Below are positions 20,933 through 30,665 of a DNA stretch of 64,000 nt, piece after piece. The position numbers and the translations under genes are program-made. This DNA comes from Citrobacter werkmanii NBRC 105721 (lineage in GTDB: Bacteria; Pseudomonadota; Gammaproteobacteria; Enterobacterales; Enterobacteriaceae): the NCBI GenBank assembly GCA_000759755.1, contig BBMW01000011.1, forward strand, positions 310,001 to 374,000. Reading direction: 5' to 3'. Every line of letters begins with the position of its first letter. Position 1 is the first letter of the stretch. The notes under the pieces were generated by a model that was given only the letters and a program-made list of their open reading frames with translations, was not told the DNA's origin and searched no databases.

Positions 20933-21413
20933 TTTCGCAGTTCCGACGACCCAGCAGCAGCGCGCGGCGATTTAGCTGCGGCGCATTCGGATCGCTCACC
21001 GGCAGCGATAACAGCATGCGCGCACAATCATCAGCCAGACGGACACCTTCTTGTGCCGACATGCTGTGCGAAAGCGGCGACATCAGCGAACAAGAGAGAT
21101 ATTGCGATACGCCCTCCAGTTCACCCACGGTAAAGGTCATTTCGCCATACGGCAGACGCAACCCGATTTTTTCGCTGACTTTACGCACCGGCCAGATCTG
21201 ATCCGGTCCGGGGAAAATCAGTGCGCTGAGCATCCAGGGTGTGATAACACACCCCGTCCACTGACCTTCAAACAGCGTAAAATCAGAGACATACACCGGC
21301 ATATTTGGATGCAGGAAGGAAAGATCGTGCATCGAACTCCGGGCAATCTCTTCAAACGCCGCCTGAATTTGCGTCTTCGGGGCCGTCTGAAAACCGACAA
21401 ACTCCTCAGACAT
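20925..21413 (-). CDS. hybE: Hydrogenase 2 Tat proofreading chaperone HybE
   Basis: A 162-residue chaperone that binds the HybO Tat signal until HybC is mature. The conserved core is HPNMPVYVSDFTLFEGQWTG and SQYLSCSLMSPLSHSMS. I set the start at 21413 (MSEEFVGFQTAPK), overlapping the hybD end by eight bases; the longer in-frame start at 21488 would lie deep inside hybD. It overlaps hybF downstream. Confidence 0.94.
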   Translation of the reverse strand: MSEEFVGFQTAPKTQIQAAFEEIARSSMHDLSFLHPNMPVYVSDFTLFEGQWTGCVITPWMLSALIFPGPDQIWPVRKVSEKIGLRLPYGEMTFTVGELEGVSQYLSCSLMSPLSHSMSAQEGVRLADDCARMLLSLPVSDPNAPQLNRRALLLGRRNCENA

Positions 21414-21900
21414 GAGCCGCCTCCCGAGGGATCGCTTCAACGCCTGATTCGCGAAGCGCGGCAAGAACCTGCTCAAGCGCAGGTTCAATCATGGCTTCAA
21501 CCGTTGGCGTTAGCCCAATATGCGGTTCCAGCGATTCCGGAATAATACCGACTAACGTCAGCTTTTTCGGAAACTCGCCGGTGAAACGCAGGGCCGACAA
21601 TACGTCGGCCAGGCCAAGCTGGTGCGGTGAGATTTTGTTCGTAAACAGCGCCGGGATCTCTTCATCCCGCAGGACCATCATTGTTCCCGGCGTGTTTTTC
21701 TTCGACACGATGGCGTCAGCAATGATCAGATGATCCCTGTTCGCCATATCGCCGAGAAGCTCCATCCCAGCCGTACCACCGTCCAGAACATCAACAAAGT
21801 CTGGCAGGATGTAACGTTGCTCTAACGCCTCAACGATACGCACCCCGATAGCTTCGTCGGTCAGCAAAATATTGCCGACCCCTAAGACTAATATCCGCAT
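21406..21900 (-). CDS. hybD: Hydrogenase 2 maturation endopeptidase HybD
   Basis: A 164-residue protease that cuts the C-terminal extension of HybC after nickel insertion. Metal-sensing residues appear in GVGNILLTDEAIGVRIVEAL (Glu16), the DVLDGGTAG region (Asp62) and KISPHQLGLADVLS (His93). Its start codon overlaps the hybC stop by one base. Confidence 0.96.
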   Translation of the reverse strand: MRILVLGVGNILLTDEAIGVRIVEALEQRYILPDFVDVLDGGTAGMELLGDMANRDHLIIADAIVSKKNTPGTMMVLRDEEIPALFTNKISPHQLGLADVLSALRFTGEFPKKLTLVGIIPESLEPHIGLTPTVEAMIEPALEQVLAALRESGVEAIPREAAHV

Positions 21901-23603
21901 TACAGAACCTTAACTGAGACCACTTCGTTCCCGTCAACGTCCACCACATGCACCGCACATGACATACAAGGGTCGAAGGAGTGAATGGTACGAACCACTT
22001 CCAGCGGTTTGTTTGGATCGGCGATTGGCGTGCCTACCAACGAGCGCTCGTATGGTCCGACTTCATCGTTGAAGTTACGTGGGCCTGAGTTCCAGGTTGA
22101 CGGAACAACCGCCTGGTAGTTGCTGATAATACCGTCTTTAATCACCATCCAGTGAGACAGCATACCGCGCGGCGCTTCGAGGAAACCAACGCCTTTAAAT
22201 TCGCCCGTTGCCGGAATATCCGGTTTCACGAAGGTGGTGTGGTCGCCTTTGCCGATGTTCACAATCAGCGCGTTGTACTGATCCTGCAGAACGTTCTGCA
22301 GTTCACAGCAGTGAACGGTACGGCCAATGATACGGCCCAGCGTTGAGTGCAGTTGCGACACTTCGATGGTTTTACCGGTCAGCTTGGTGTAAATCGCGAT
22401 GATTTCATTCAGCTTGGCATGAGTAGACTCGCGTTTAGCCGCCAGTTTACACAGCATGTTGGCCAGCGGACCCACTTCAACCGTTTTACCGTAGAAGGTC
22501 GGCGCTTTAACCCAGGAGTATTTGCCGTCATCAGACCAGCCGGTGTAATCCGGAACCGTTGTGCCTTCCCACGGAGCCTGCGGCGCTTCGTCTTTGTACC
22601 ACGCGTGTTTCGCACTCTCCTGAATCCCTTTGATCAGGTACTCATCGGAGTGAGAGGTGATCGGACGATAGGTCGACAGATCTTCATTGGTGATGTAACC
22701 ACCCGGGAACAGGAAGCTGCCGTTTTTACCGTCAGTCGGGAATTCCGGCGCGCTCAGATAGTTAACCGCACCCTGACCACGTTCTAGCCACTCAGGGTAG
22801 AACGCAGCAATAACCGCGGTATCAACTTTGTAAACCTGCTCAACAAAGTCGCTCAGCTTGTCGATGAAGGACTTGATGTACATCAGACGCTCAAGGTTCA
22901 GCACGCCGAGGCCGTCGAGGTTAATTGGGTTAGCAACCCCACCTACCGCCAGGTTCTGGATGTGCGGCGTTTTACCGCCCAACAGCGCGACAACGCGGTT
23001 GGCATCACGCTGGCATTCCAGCGCCTGCAGATAGTGAGCAACAGCAATCAGGTTCACTTCCGGCGGCAGCTGCATTGCCGGGTGCCCCCAGCAACCGTTG
23101 GCAAAAATACCTAACTGACCGCTGGCGACAAGATCTTTGATCTTATTCTGAACCTTGGTGAACTCTTCCGTGCTGTTCAGGTGCCAGGAGGACACACCAT
23201 TCAGCATCGCGGACGCTTTCGCTGGATCGGCTTTCAACGCGGAGGTGATGTCCACCCAGTCCAGCGCCGAGAGCTGATAGAAGTGAACAATGTGGTCATG
23301 CGTGGTGTGCGCGGCCAGAATGATGTTACGGATGTACTGTGCGTTCACCGGAACATCAATATTCAGCGCGCTTTCTGCTGCACGAACGGAAGAGATAGCG
23401 TGAGTGGTAGTACAAACGCCACAGATACGCTGAACAATCATCCAGGCATCGCGCGGATCGCGGTTTTTCACGATCTCTTCCATGCCGCGCCACATGGTAC
23501 CGGAAGCCCATGCTTTAGATACCACGCCATTTTCGATTTCGCAGTCGATGCGTAAATGACCCTCAATACGGGTTACCGGATCAATAGTAATTCTCTGGCT
23601 CAT
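21900..23603 (-). CDS. hybC: Hydrogenase 2 large subunit HybC (NiFe catalytic)
   Basis: A 567-residue precursor. The four nickel-ligating cysteines are in RICGVCTTTHA near the N-terminus and DPCMSCAVH near the C-terminus. The HybD cleavage point follows that final His and removes 15 residues (VVDVDGNEVVSVKVL). The intact site shows an active enzyme gene. Hydrogenase 2 oxidises H2 anaerobically at the periplasmic face, feeding electrons to the quinone pool. hybB overlaps upstream by four bases. Confidence 0.97.
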   Translation of the reverse strand: MSQRITIDPVTRIEGHLRIDCEIENGVVSKAWASGTMWRGMEEIVKNRDPRDAWMIVQRICGVCTTTHAISSVRAAESALNIDVPVNAQYIRNIILAAHTTHDHIVHFYQLSALDWVDITSALKADPAKASAMLNGVSSWHLNSTEEFTKVQNKIKDLVASGQLGIFANGCWGHPAMQLPPEVNLIAVAHYLQALECQRDANRVVALLGGKTPHIQNLAVGGVANPINLDGLGVLNLERLMYIKSFIDKLSDFVEQVYKVDTAVIAAFYPEWLERGQGAVNYLSAPEFPTDGKNGSFLFPGGYITNEDLSTYRPITSHSDEYLIKGIQESAKHAWYKDEAPQAPWEGTTVPDYTGWSDDGKYSWVKAPTFYGKTVEVGPLANMLCKLAAKRESTHAKLNEIIAIYTKLTGKTIEVSQLHSTLGRIIGRTVHCCELQNVLQDQYNALIVNIGKGDHTTFVKPDIPATGEFKGVGFLEAPRGMLSHWMVIKDGIISNYQAVVPSTWNSGPRNFNDEVGPYERSLVGTPIADPNKPLEVVRTIHSFDPCMSCAVHVVDVDGNEVVSVKVL

Positions 23604-24778
23604 GCTTTGCTCGCCTCATGACGATTTTGATCGTTTTGTTTTAAAGGAGGAAGTATCGGCAGTAGACGAATGAGTACGATGTATGCACAAATCTCAATAG
23701 CCACAAAACCAATAGAAATCAACAGTTCTTCCCAGGTTGGGAAGTAGTGGTAGCCACCACCAGGATTGAACGCCACCAGCGAATAGGACAGACGCCATGT
23801 CGCACAACCCAGCAATGCGCTCAACGCGGACAGATACAGCATGCGTGAGTCATTACGCAGCTTAGTGACGCGCAGCACCACCAGCGGGAAGACCATCAGT
23901 ACGACTTCAATCCAGAACATTACGGAGTAAAGATCGCCTGCAAACGCATAGGACAGTTTGTCGCGATAGATTAACTCGCCAAAGCGCAGAACCACGAAAA
24001 TCGCCAGCAATATGCTGATGGTATTCGTCAGCTTGATGAACAAGCTTTTCTCGTCCGGACCGTTACCTTTCAGACCGGCTTGTACCAGTGAGCCTTCAAA
24101 GATGACGATCGAGAAACCCATAATAAAAGCGGTTAATACGGAGAAAAGCGGCAACATTTCATACGCTTGCCATAGCGGATGCACCTTATAACCCGCAGAA
24201 ATCATCAATGAACCCATTGAAGACTGGTGCATGGTTGGCAGCAGTGCGCCGAGAGCGATAATAAAGAACATCACTTTATTCAAACGCTTGAGGGAGACTT
24301 TCCAACCCAGACGTTCAAACAGAGCCGGAGCAAATTCCAGCGCCATGATGCCGATATAGATGGTCATACAGACCGCCGTTTCGAACAATACCGAGTTCAC
24401 GTTGAAGTGACCTGGAATGTAGAAATACGGCAGGTTCCAGTAACGACCGACGTCAATGGTGATCGACAGACCACCCAGCGAGTAGCCAAACAGGCTTGCC
24501 AGCAGCGCCGGACGCACCAACGGATGGTATTGCCCTCTGTTGAAAACATACACCGCCCACGCCAGCGCCCAACCGCCGCACGCGAAGCCGGTACCAATCA
24601 ACAGGTCAAACGCGATCCAAACACCCCATGGGAAACCGCCGTTCAGATCGGAGACTGAACCCAATCCGAAGACCAGACGTTTCACGATCAGGAGCATACA
24701 CAGGACGATTAACGGCCCAAAAATAATGACCGGTTTGCTGATTATTTTCCCGCCCAGCGGTTTAGGATCATGACTCAT
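23600..24778 (-). CDS. hybB: Hydrogenase 2 integral membrane subunit HybB
   Basis: A 392-residue NrfD/PsrC-type membrane subunit with about ten helices that passes electrons between HybA and menaquinone and supports proton coupling. Recognisable blocks are [41 protein letters not shown] and [18 protein letters not shown]. It overlaps the hybA end by 11 bases. Confidence 0.95.
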   Translation of the reverse strand: MSHDPKPLGGKIISKPVIIFGPLIVLCMLLIVKRLVFGLGSVSDLNGGFPWGVWIAFDLLIGTGFACGGWALAWAVYVFNRGQYHPLVRPALLASLFGYSLGGLSITIDVGRYWNLPYFYIPGHFNVNSVLFETAVCMTIYIGIMALEFAPALFERLGWKVSLKRLNKVMFFIIALGALLPTMHQSSMGSLMISAGYKVHPLWQAYEMLPLFSVLTAFIMGFSIVIFEGSLVQAGLKGNGPDEKSLFIKLTNTISILLAIFVVLRFGELIYRDKLSYAFAGDLYSVMFWIEVVLMVFPLVVLRVTKLRNDSRMLYLSALSALLGCATWRLSYSLVAFNPGGGYHYFPTWEELLISIGFVAIEICAYIVLIRLLPILPPLKQNDQNRHEASKA

Positions 24779-25754
24779 GATCGTCTCCTCCGTCGTGATG
24801 GTCGTTTTTCGTGTTACGACGAACCAACACGGTTAAGCCCGCCAGCGCAGCCAGGGGTAATATCATGCCCTTATACAGGGAATGTTGAACATGTTCAGAA
24901 CGCGCACCGGTTGAAAGATCATCCAGTTTCGGCAGATCCAAATCTTCGTAAGGAACCCCCGTCAGCACCATAACCTGCGTACCACCACCTTCCTTCTCAC
25001 CGTACAGGTGTGGGTAGTACTTCGGTACCGTATGCAGATAGGTATCGCCCGCTTTCACCGTCTGACGCGGATAGTGGTATTCGCTGCCAGGCTTCAGCGC
25101 GAGACGTTTTTTCGCCTCAGCCATCAGCTCTTCACGCGTACCAAAAATCACCGCTCCGGCAGGACACACTTCAACACAACCCGGTAAACCGCCTTTATCC
25201 AGACGCTCAACACCTTTCTGGTTACACAGTTCACATTTGTGAAGCGCGCCAAACGGGTTGTTATAGTCGTACTTAGGCACGTTGTACGGACAGGCGACCA
25301 TGCAATAGCGGCAACCTGTGCAGACATCTTTGTCATAGTGGACGATGCCGGTTTTCGGATCTTTCTTCAGTGCGGAGACTGGGCAAACGGAGACGCAGTT
25401 CGGATCGACACAGTGCATGCACTGTTTCTTAATGTATGCGTAGCCATTTTCTTCCTGGTCTTTGTTAACGCCTGTTCCGCTACGCCACACCTGGATGATG
25501 TTATTGGTATACGGCGACAGCTTGTCGTTGTTTGACCAGGTCTGCTCGCCTTCCGGGTTACGCGCCGGAAAGTTGATGTCCTGACACTTGGTGACACAGG
25601 CCTGGCAGCCCACGCATAGCGTCGAGTCATAGAGCATCCCAAGAGAACCAGGGATTGGCGGACGGTTTTCTGCAGCCGCATGGCTGATGGACGGCGCAGC
25701 GCCCAACAGCAATGCCCCGCTGGAGGCTGCTTTAATAAAGTTACGTCTGTTCAC
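24768..25754 (-). CDS. hybA: Hydrogenase 2 ferredoxin-type subunit HybA
   Basis: A 328-residue protein with a twin-arginine signal ([20 protein letters not shown]) and four 4Fe-4S motifs of the DmsB/NrfC type, for example [35 protein letters not shown] and [18 protein letters not shown]-terminal membrane anchor helix ([14 protein letters not shown]) is followed by a charged, His/Asp-rich tail. It carries electrons from HybO to HybB and starts two bases after the hybO stop. Confidence 0.96.
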   Translation of the reverse strand: MNRRNFIKAASSGALLLGAAPSISHAAAENRPPIPGSLGMLYDSTLCVGCQACVTKCQDINFPARNPEGEQTWSNNDKLSPYTNNIIQVWRSGTGVNKDQEENGYAYIKKQCMHCVDPNCVSVCPVSALKKDPKTGIVHYDKDVCTGCRYCMVACPYNVPKYDYNNPFGALHKCELCNQKGVERLDKGGLPGCVEVCPAGAVIFGTREELMAEAKKRLALKPGSEYHYPRQTVKAGDTYLHTVPKYYPHLYGEKEGGGTQVMVLTGVPYEDLDLPKLDDLSTGARSEHVQHSLYKGMILPLAALAGLTVLVRRNTKNDHHDGGDDHES

Positions 25755-25756
25755 GG

Positions 25757-26875
25757 TTATTCTCCCCGTGAGTCAGCGTTATCTTTCTTCTGCTGACGAC
25801 CCAGTTCACGAACCGCCATCACGCTGACGCCGGCGACCAGCCCTACCACGCCACCAAGCAGCCCAATCGCGCCGGCAGAGACATTGCCACCTTCTTTCAT
25901 GTTGACATCAGGTTTCTCGGAGCGCGGGGTTTGGTTTTCCACATGAGCAAGCTGGTGAATACCTTTATGGAAACCGACGCCTTCTTCGTTACAGCCGTAG
26001 CAAGGGTGACCGATAGCCACCGGCCACACGCCGCCAACATCGCAGAATTGCAGCGTTGAGCAGTTGCCGTAGGTTTCTGGTCCTTTACAGCCCAGATGGT
26101 AGAGACACCAGCCTTCACGGTGGCCTTCATCGCCAAACTCTTTCGCAAAGCGGCCAGCATCGAAGTGCGGGCGACGCTCGCAATGTTCGTGAATCAAACG
26201 GCCATAGGCGAATGTTGGACGGTTTTTGGTATCCAGCTTCGGCGGCTTACCGTAAGTGATGATATGCGCGACCGTTGCCAGGAAGTTATGCGGGTTCGGC
26301 GGACAGCCGGGAATGTTGATGATGGTTTTGCCTGGCAGAACTTCCTGCAAGCCGACTGCACCCGTTGGGTTAACGCCGGCGGCAGCAACACCACCCCACG
26401 CGGCGCAAGAGCCGATGGCAATGATAGCGGCTGCGCCTTCAGCGGCCCGACGGATATGATCCACGATCGGTTCACCGGCAACCATGCAGTAAATACCATT
26501 ATCTTTCAGTGGGATAGAACCATCTACAACCAAAACATATTGCCCTTTGTACTTCTCCAGAGCGTTATGTTTATTCTCTTCAACCTGATGGCCGAAGGCG
26601 GCAGAGAGTACCTCGTGGTATTCCAGAGAGATTGTCTCCAGGACGAGGTTTTCCACTGTAGGGTGTGTCGCGCGAAGCAGCGATTCAGTACAACCCGTAC
26701 ACTCCTGAGCACCAATCCAGATAACCGGTGGGCGCTGAGGGCGGGAAACTGATTCGGCCATTTCTGCGGCGGCTTTGCTACTGAGCCCCATGGTGGCGGC
26801 CAGTGCTGCACAAAGCTTCATGAAATCGCGGCGATTGATGCCGCTCGAATTGATGAGAGAGTTATCTCCAGTCAT
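25757..26875 (-). CDS. hybO: Hydrogenase 2 small subunit HybO
   Basis: A 372-residue precursor with a twin-arginine signal ([20 protein letters not shown]), which also exports HybC. Proximal cluster ligands begin at [11 protein letters not shown] and [16 protein letters not shown]. Medial and distal cluster cysteines are in [13 protein letters not shown] and [16 protein letters not shown]-terminal transmembrane anchor ([20 protein letters not shown]) precedes the end. It is the first gene of the hyb operon. The 190 bases upstream must hold the promoter, but I see no convincing FNR site there. Confidence 0.96.
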   Translation of the reverse strand: MTGDNSLINSSGINRRDFMKLCAALAATMGLSSKAAAEMAESVSRPQRPPVIWIGAQECTGCTESLLRATHPTVENLVLETISLEYHEVLSAAFGHQVEENKHNALEKYKGQYVLVVDGSIPLKDNGIYCMVAGEPIVDHIRRAAEGAAAIIAIGSCAAWGGVAAAGVNPTGAVGLQEVLPGKTIINIPGCPPNPHNFLATVAHIITYGKPPKLDTKNRPTFAYGRLIHEHCERRPHFDAGRFAKEFGDEGHREGWCLYHLGCKGPETYGNCSTLQFCDVGGVWPVAIGHPCYGCNEEGVGFHKGIHQLAHVENQTPRSEKPDVNMKEGGNVSAGAIGLLGGVVGLVAGVSVMAVRELGRQQKKDNADSRGE

Positions 26876-27065
26876 TTTATAGTTATTCCGTTGCGAAGAC
26901 CTGGCTTTTTATTTTGCACCATTCGCATGTTGCATATTGCGATCGGCGCGCCATTTACCACACTTTTTATATGGTTATGTGCGATATAATACTTCGACGG
27001 AGCAACAAAACGAAGGCGTAGGTCAATAGTGTAATTAATTAAAGCAAGATAATACCCCTTTCGGA

Positions 27066-27353
27066 TCAAGCTTCGAGCCGATAGCCGGCCATGAAAAAGC
27101 GAATTGTTGTACTGGACTGGTTCTCTTTAAAGAAATCCATCACCATCTCCTTATCCAGTCCATAGCGACGCGTCAGGATGCCCGCTTCCCACGCGCTGAG
27201 CTGTCGATCGCCAGTTTTTTCAAACATTCGATGTGAAAACCCCAGTACAAAACCGCGTTTATAATCCGCGCAAAAATGCGCCACCGAGCGTGCGCTATCC
27301 GCATTTTCCGCGTTTAATCCGGCCATCAGGCCTTTACCAAAATGGTTGTCCAT
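27066..27353 (-). CDS. yghW: DUF2623 protein YghW
   Basis: A 95-residue soluble protein of unknown function, found just upstream of hybO in E. coli too. Recognisable sequence includes [33 protein letters not shown] and [20 protein letters not shown] remarkable 30-base palindrome lies immediately before its ribosome binding site. It is separated from hybO by about 190 bases, so it probably has its own promoter. Confidence 0.9.
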   Translation of the reverse strand: MDNHFGKGLMAGLNAENADSARSVAHFCADYKRGFVLGFSHRMFEKTGDRQLSAWEAGILTRRYGLDKEMVMDFFKENQSSTTIRFFMAGYRLEA

Positions 27354-27364
27354 GCATAACCCTC

Positions 27365-27394
27365 AATCGCTATATAATAAATTATATAGCGATT
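27365..27394. promoter_or_regulatory. Perfect AT-rich palindrome at the yghW 5' end
   Basis: Two 14-base arms, aatcgctatataat (27365-27378) and attatatagcgatt (27381-27394), are perfect inverted repeats around a two-base centre. On the plus strand it is followed by a T run, like a terminator, but no plus-strand gene ends here. On the minus strand it contains TATAAT and sits just before the yghW ribosome binding site (ttgaggg). It could be an operator over a -10 box, a translation-blocking hairpin, or an AT-rich terminator. Confidence 0.6.
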
Positions 27395-27438
27395 TTTTAA
27401 GCAAAGACCAGAGGTATCAGGGACTTTTTTGTGCCAGC

Positions 27439-29079
27439 TTAAAACGACACCCAGTCATCCGTTTTAGTTGTTGCAGAGGTTTTGCGTTCTGCTGAAGGGG
27501 AAGCGGTCGCAGTGGCAGTGTATTGCACGTCGTTAGCTGATAGACGGAACTGTTGCACCGAACGTTGCAGATCTTCCGTTTGCCGTTCCAGCGCGACTGC
27601 CGCGGCGGAAACCTGTTCGACAAGCGCGGCATTCTGTTGCGTAACGCTGTCCATCTGCGTGATCGCTACGCTTACCTGTGAGATGCCTTTGTTCTGTTCT
27701 TCCGAAGCAGAGGCGATTTGTTTCATGATGGTGGTGACTTCTGTCGCGCCGCGCAGAATCGCCTCCATCGTTAATCCGGTCTCTTTAACCAGACGAGCAC
27801 CCTGATCGACACGACGCGACGATTCGCCGATCAGCGTCTCAATCTCTTTTGCCGCTCCGGCGCTACGGCTGGCAAGATTACGCACCTCACCGGCAACCAC
27901 GGCAAAACCGCGCCCCTGCTCGCCCGCTCTGGCCGCTTCAACCGCCGCGTTAAGCGCCAGGATATTGGTCTGGAAAGCAATGCTGTTAATCACAGAGGTA
28001 ATTTCCGCGATCTGTTTAGAACTGGCGGCAATGCCGTCCATGGTCTCAACCACTTCTGAAACCAGCGAGCTGCCTTTACCTGCCGTTTCTGTCGCCGTAT
28101 CGGCCAGTTGGCTGGCCTCACGCGCATTTTCGGCGTTCAGTTTTACCGTTGCGGTCAGCTGCTCCATGCTGGCGGCGGTCTCTTCCAGCGCTGCAGCCTG
28201 CTCTTCTGTACGTGAGGAGAGATCGTTATTACCGGTGGAAATTTCCGTCGCCCCTCGCCAGATGTTGTCACTACCAGAGCGAATGGTACTCACGGCTTCG
28301 CGCAAGCTGTCCTGCATCGCGCACAGTAACGGCACCAGTTGGCCCACGCAGTTACGACCAAAATCTTCAATAGAATGGCTGAGATCGCCCTGCGCAATTT
28401 GTTGAAATTGTTGGCGAATACGTCCCAGAGGTTTCACCATCATGGCGACGAGGTAGCGGTCGGTAAAGAACAGGAGAGCAATACCGAGGATTACGGCGGT
28501 GATAATCAGGGTCCGGATGATAGACGTTTTGCCATCGACCATAACGCGGGTGGTATCGAGTCTTTCACCCGCAGTGGTGTTAAAACGCTCAGCACTGGCG
28601 CCAAATTCACGGCTCAGGGCTGGCGTAACGGTGCTGGCATGCTCCGCAAAGGCCGTGAGCGTGCCCTGCTGCGCCAGTTGCATTTGTGGGATCACGCCGT
28701 TATCCAGCAGCGCCTGCCACTTGGTCAGCACCGCCGCGGCGACTTCCGGATCCATGGGGCCAGGAGACAATGTTTTCATCTCCTGGAGTTTTTTACTCAT
28801 ATTGTCCAGGGACTGTTGCGCTGGCGCAAAATCCGGCGTTCCGCCGCTAATTTTGACATCCATTGCGCGACTTAACCGCGTCACAAAACGAAAATACTGA
28901 TCGTTACCCTGGCTGAGAACAGTCATCTGATGGACAAGATGACGGTCAATATCATTCCCTTCTGATATTTTTGATAAAGAATGAAGACTGAATAAACCCA
29001 CGCCCGACCACAGCAGGCAAAAAAGTCCCAGTATTGCCAACATGACAATACGAATAGTGAAGTTTTTCAGCAAACCCAT
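27439..29079 (-). CDS. Methyl-accepting chemotaxis protein
   Basis: A 546-residue transmembrane chemoreceptor. TM1 is near residues 8-30, and a periplasmic four-helix-type ligand domain runs to about 187. TM2 ([19 protein letters not shown]) is followed by a HAMP domain, methylation helices, and the signalling tip hairpin [28 protein letters not shown]. It ends in DWVSF, a variant of the NWETF tether for CheR/CheB. The periplasmic domain differs from Tsr/Tar/Trg, so the ligand is unknown. Salmonella has a similar receptor near hyb (from memory). A sigma-28-type promoter upstream supports a role in flagellar chemotaxis. Confidence 0.92.
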   Translation of the reverse strand: MGLLKNFTIRIVMLAILGLFCLLWSGVGLFSLHSLSKISEGNDIDRHLVHQMTVLSQGNDQYFRFVTRLSRAMDVKISGGTPDFAPAQQSLDNMSKKLQEMKTLSPGPMDPEVAAAVLTKWQALLDNGVIPQMQLAQQGTLTAFAEHASTVTPALSREFGASAERFNTTAGERLDTTRVMVDGKTSIIRTLIITAVILGIALLFFTDRYLVAMMVKPLGRIRQQFQQIAQGDLSHSIEDFGRNCVGQLVPLLCAMQDSLREAVSTIRSGSDNIWRGATEISTGNNDLSSRTEEQAAALEETAASMEQLTATVKLNAENAREASQLADTATETAGKGSSLVSEVVETMDGIAASSKQIAEITSVINSIAFQTNILALNAAVEAARAGEQGRGFAVVAGEVRNLASRSAGAAKEIETLIGESSRRVDQGARLVKETGLTMEAILRGATEVTTIMKQIASASEEQNKGISQVSVAITQMDSVTQQNAALVEQVSAAAVALERQTEDLQRSVQQFRLSANDVQYTATATASPSAERKTSATTKTDDWVSF

Positions 29080-29133
29080 AATAATTTCCTTGCCGTTGAT
29101 GAGGAATTCGCCACCAGGCGATACTTATCCTTG

Positions 29134-29160
29134 TTATCGGCAGCCGATAGAGAAGATATA
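29134..29160 (-). promoter_or_regulatory. Candidate sigma-28 (FliA) promoter of the chemoreceptor
   Basis: On the minus strand a perfect -10 GCCGATAA (plus 29134-29141) is preceded, after 15 bases, by TATA in place of the consensus TAAA. This leaves a leader of about 50 bases before the chemoreceptor start. Class 3 chemotaxis genes use this promoter type. Confidence 0.65.
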
Positions 29161-29297
29161 ATGCGTTCTTTATTTTTTTACTTTCTTAAGTCCAACCCAT
29201 ATCTCTCCAGACGATATCAACATGAATGCTAATGAAATTAGCTAGCATTATTATTCAGATAACTCACCTAAATTATTTAATAATGCTTTGTTTTCTA

Positions 29298-29465
29298 TCA
29301 CAAAGATTTATAAAACCCAGCAAGAGTGTACTCCCAGGCTAAATCAGCGGCAGCTTTCTCATAACGACAGGTTGGGGCATTATGGAAGCCGTGATTAACG
29401 CAAGGAAAGATATAGTCTTCCCAGGCCAGCTCCTTCAATAACTGGCGGTTCGAATACTGCTCAGT
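29298..29465 (-). pseudogene. yghX: Remnant of yghX (dienelactone hydrolase family), C-terminal fragment
   Basis: Read on the minus strand, this stretch encodes about 55 residues including YIFPCVNHGFHN, then CRYEKAAADLAWEYTL and a stop. This matches the C-terminal end of dienelactone-hydrolase-type proteins such as YghX (PGVNHGFHNDSTPRYDKSAADLAW), with the catalytic His in NHGFH. Just upstream of the fragment the frame is closed by an in-frame TAA, and the N-terminal four fifths are gone. In E. coli yghX also neighbours yghZ and is itself degraded. The rest of 29080-29560 shows only AT-rich sequence and the chemoreceptor promoter. Confidence 0.8.
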
Positions 29466-29560
29466 TTTTTATCCCAGTGTGACCTGTGAACGGAATATTC
29501 ACCGAGAACCCGCTAGAATAGAAACGCTGTTTTGAAATTCACCTGCACTAAGGAGATCTC

Positions 29561-30601
29561 ATGGCCTGGTTTGCCAATCCTGAACGTTACGAACAAATGC
29601 TCTATCGCTACTGTGGACGCAGCGGTTTACGCTTACCCGCACTGTCGCTGGGTTTGTGGCACAGTTTTGGGCACGTTCAGGCGCTGGAGTCACAGCGCGC
29701 CCTACTGCGTAAAGCCTTTGATTTAGGCATCACCCATTTTGATTTGGCCAATAACTATGGGCCGCCTCCAGGCAGCGCAGAAGAGAATTTTGGCCGTTTA
29801 CTGCGCGAGGATTTTGCACAATACCGAGATGAGCTGATCATCTCCACCAAGGCGGGCTACGACATGTGGCCAGGGCCATACGGTTCTGGTGGTTCGCGTA
29901 AATACCTGCTTGCCAGCCTCGACCAGAGCCTGCAACGCATGGGGCTCGACTATGTCGATATCTTCTACTCACACCGCGTTGACGAAAATACGCCAATGGA
30001 AGAGACCGCCTCAGCGCTGGCCCATGCGGTGCAAAGCGGTAAAGCGCTGTATGTCGGCATCTCGTCCTATTCTCCGGAACGAACGCAAAAGATGGCCGAG
30101 CTGCTACGGGAATGGAAAATTCCGCTTCTTATCCACCAACCCTCTTACAACCTGCTTAATCGCTGGGTAGACAGCAGTGGCTTGCTGGATACGCTGGAAG
30201 CTAACGGCATGGGCTGCATTGCCTTTACGCCGCTGGCCCAGGGGCTGCTGACGGGGAAATACCTCAACGGCATCCCGGAAGGTTCACGTATGCAGCGTGA
30301 AGGGAAAAAAGTCCGTGGGCTGACAGAAAATATGCTGACGGAAGAAAACCTTAGTAGCCTGCGTTTGCTCAATGAGATGGCGCAACAGCGCGGACAGTCG
30401 ATGGCGCAAATGGCCTTAAGCTGGTTGCTGAAAGACAACCGGGTCACTTCGGTATTAATTGGCGCCAGCCGACCGGAGCAGCTGGAAGAAAACGTTCAGG
30501 CATTGGCTAATCTGACGTTCAGCGCCGAAGAACTGGCGCAAATCGATAAACACGTCGCTGACGGTGAGCTGAACCTGTGGCAAGCCTCATCTGACAAATA
30601 G
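29561..30601 (+). CDS. yghZ: L-glyceraldehyde 3-phosphate reductase (aldo/keto reductase)
   Basis: A 346-residue member of the aldo/keto reductase family AKR14, an NADPH-dependent reductase that detoxifies L-glyceraldehyde 3-phosphate and methylglyoxal. Catalytic residues can be placed: Asp and Tyr in FDLANNYGPPPG, Lys in IISTKAGYDMWPG, His in IFYSHRVDENTPMEET. NADPH binding is by the C-terminal SVLIGASRPEQLEENV. A strong ribosome binding site (aaggaga) precedes the ATG. Confidence 0.95.
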   Translation: MAWFANPERYEQMLYRYCGRSGLRLPALSLGLWHSFGHVQALESQRALLRKAFDLGITHFDLANNYGPPPGSAEENFGRLLREDFAQYRDELIISTKAGYDMWPGPYGSGGSRKYLLASLDQSLQRMGLDYVDIFYSHRVDENTPMEETASALAHAVQSGKALYVGISSYSPERTQKMAELLREWKIPLLIHQPSYNLLNRWVDSSGLLDTLEANGMGCIAFTPLAQGLLTGKYLNGIPEGSRMQREGKKVRGLTENMLTEENLSSLRLLNEMAQQRGQSMAQMALSWLLKDNRVTSVLIGASRPEQLEENVQALANLTFSAEELAQIDKHVADGELNLWQASSDK

Positions 30602-30617
30602 CCGTTTGTCACTCCGT

Positions 30618-30645
30618 GCCGGGTCGCAATAAAGCGCTACCCGGC
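30618..30645. repeat. REP-like hairpin after yghZ
   Basis: Arms gccgggt and acccggc with an inner cgc/gcg pair, between the converging yghZ and the unknown minus-strand gene. The arms resemble those of another hairpin at 32124-32151, on the other side of the three unknown genes. Confidence 0.6.
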
Positions 30646-30665
30646 CATGGTAATGCGCCATGACC

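Noticed and set aside
24227-24658. Long antisense frames within the hyb, parC, ygiQ and gss genes
   Set aside because: They mirror strongly coding genes with clear motifs on the other strand and show no domain, signal or start site of their own.
26876-27065. FNR or NarL sites upstream of hybO
   Set aside because: No stretch resembled TTGAT-N4-ATCAA closely enough; the promoter must be here but could not be defined by eye.
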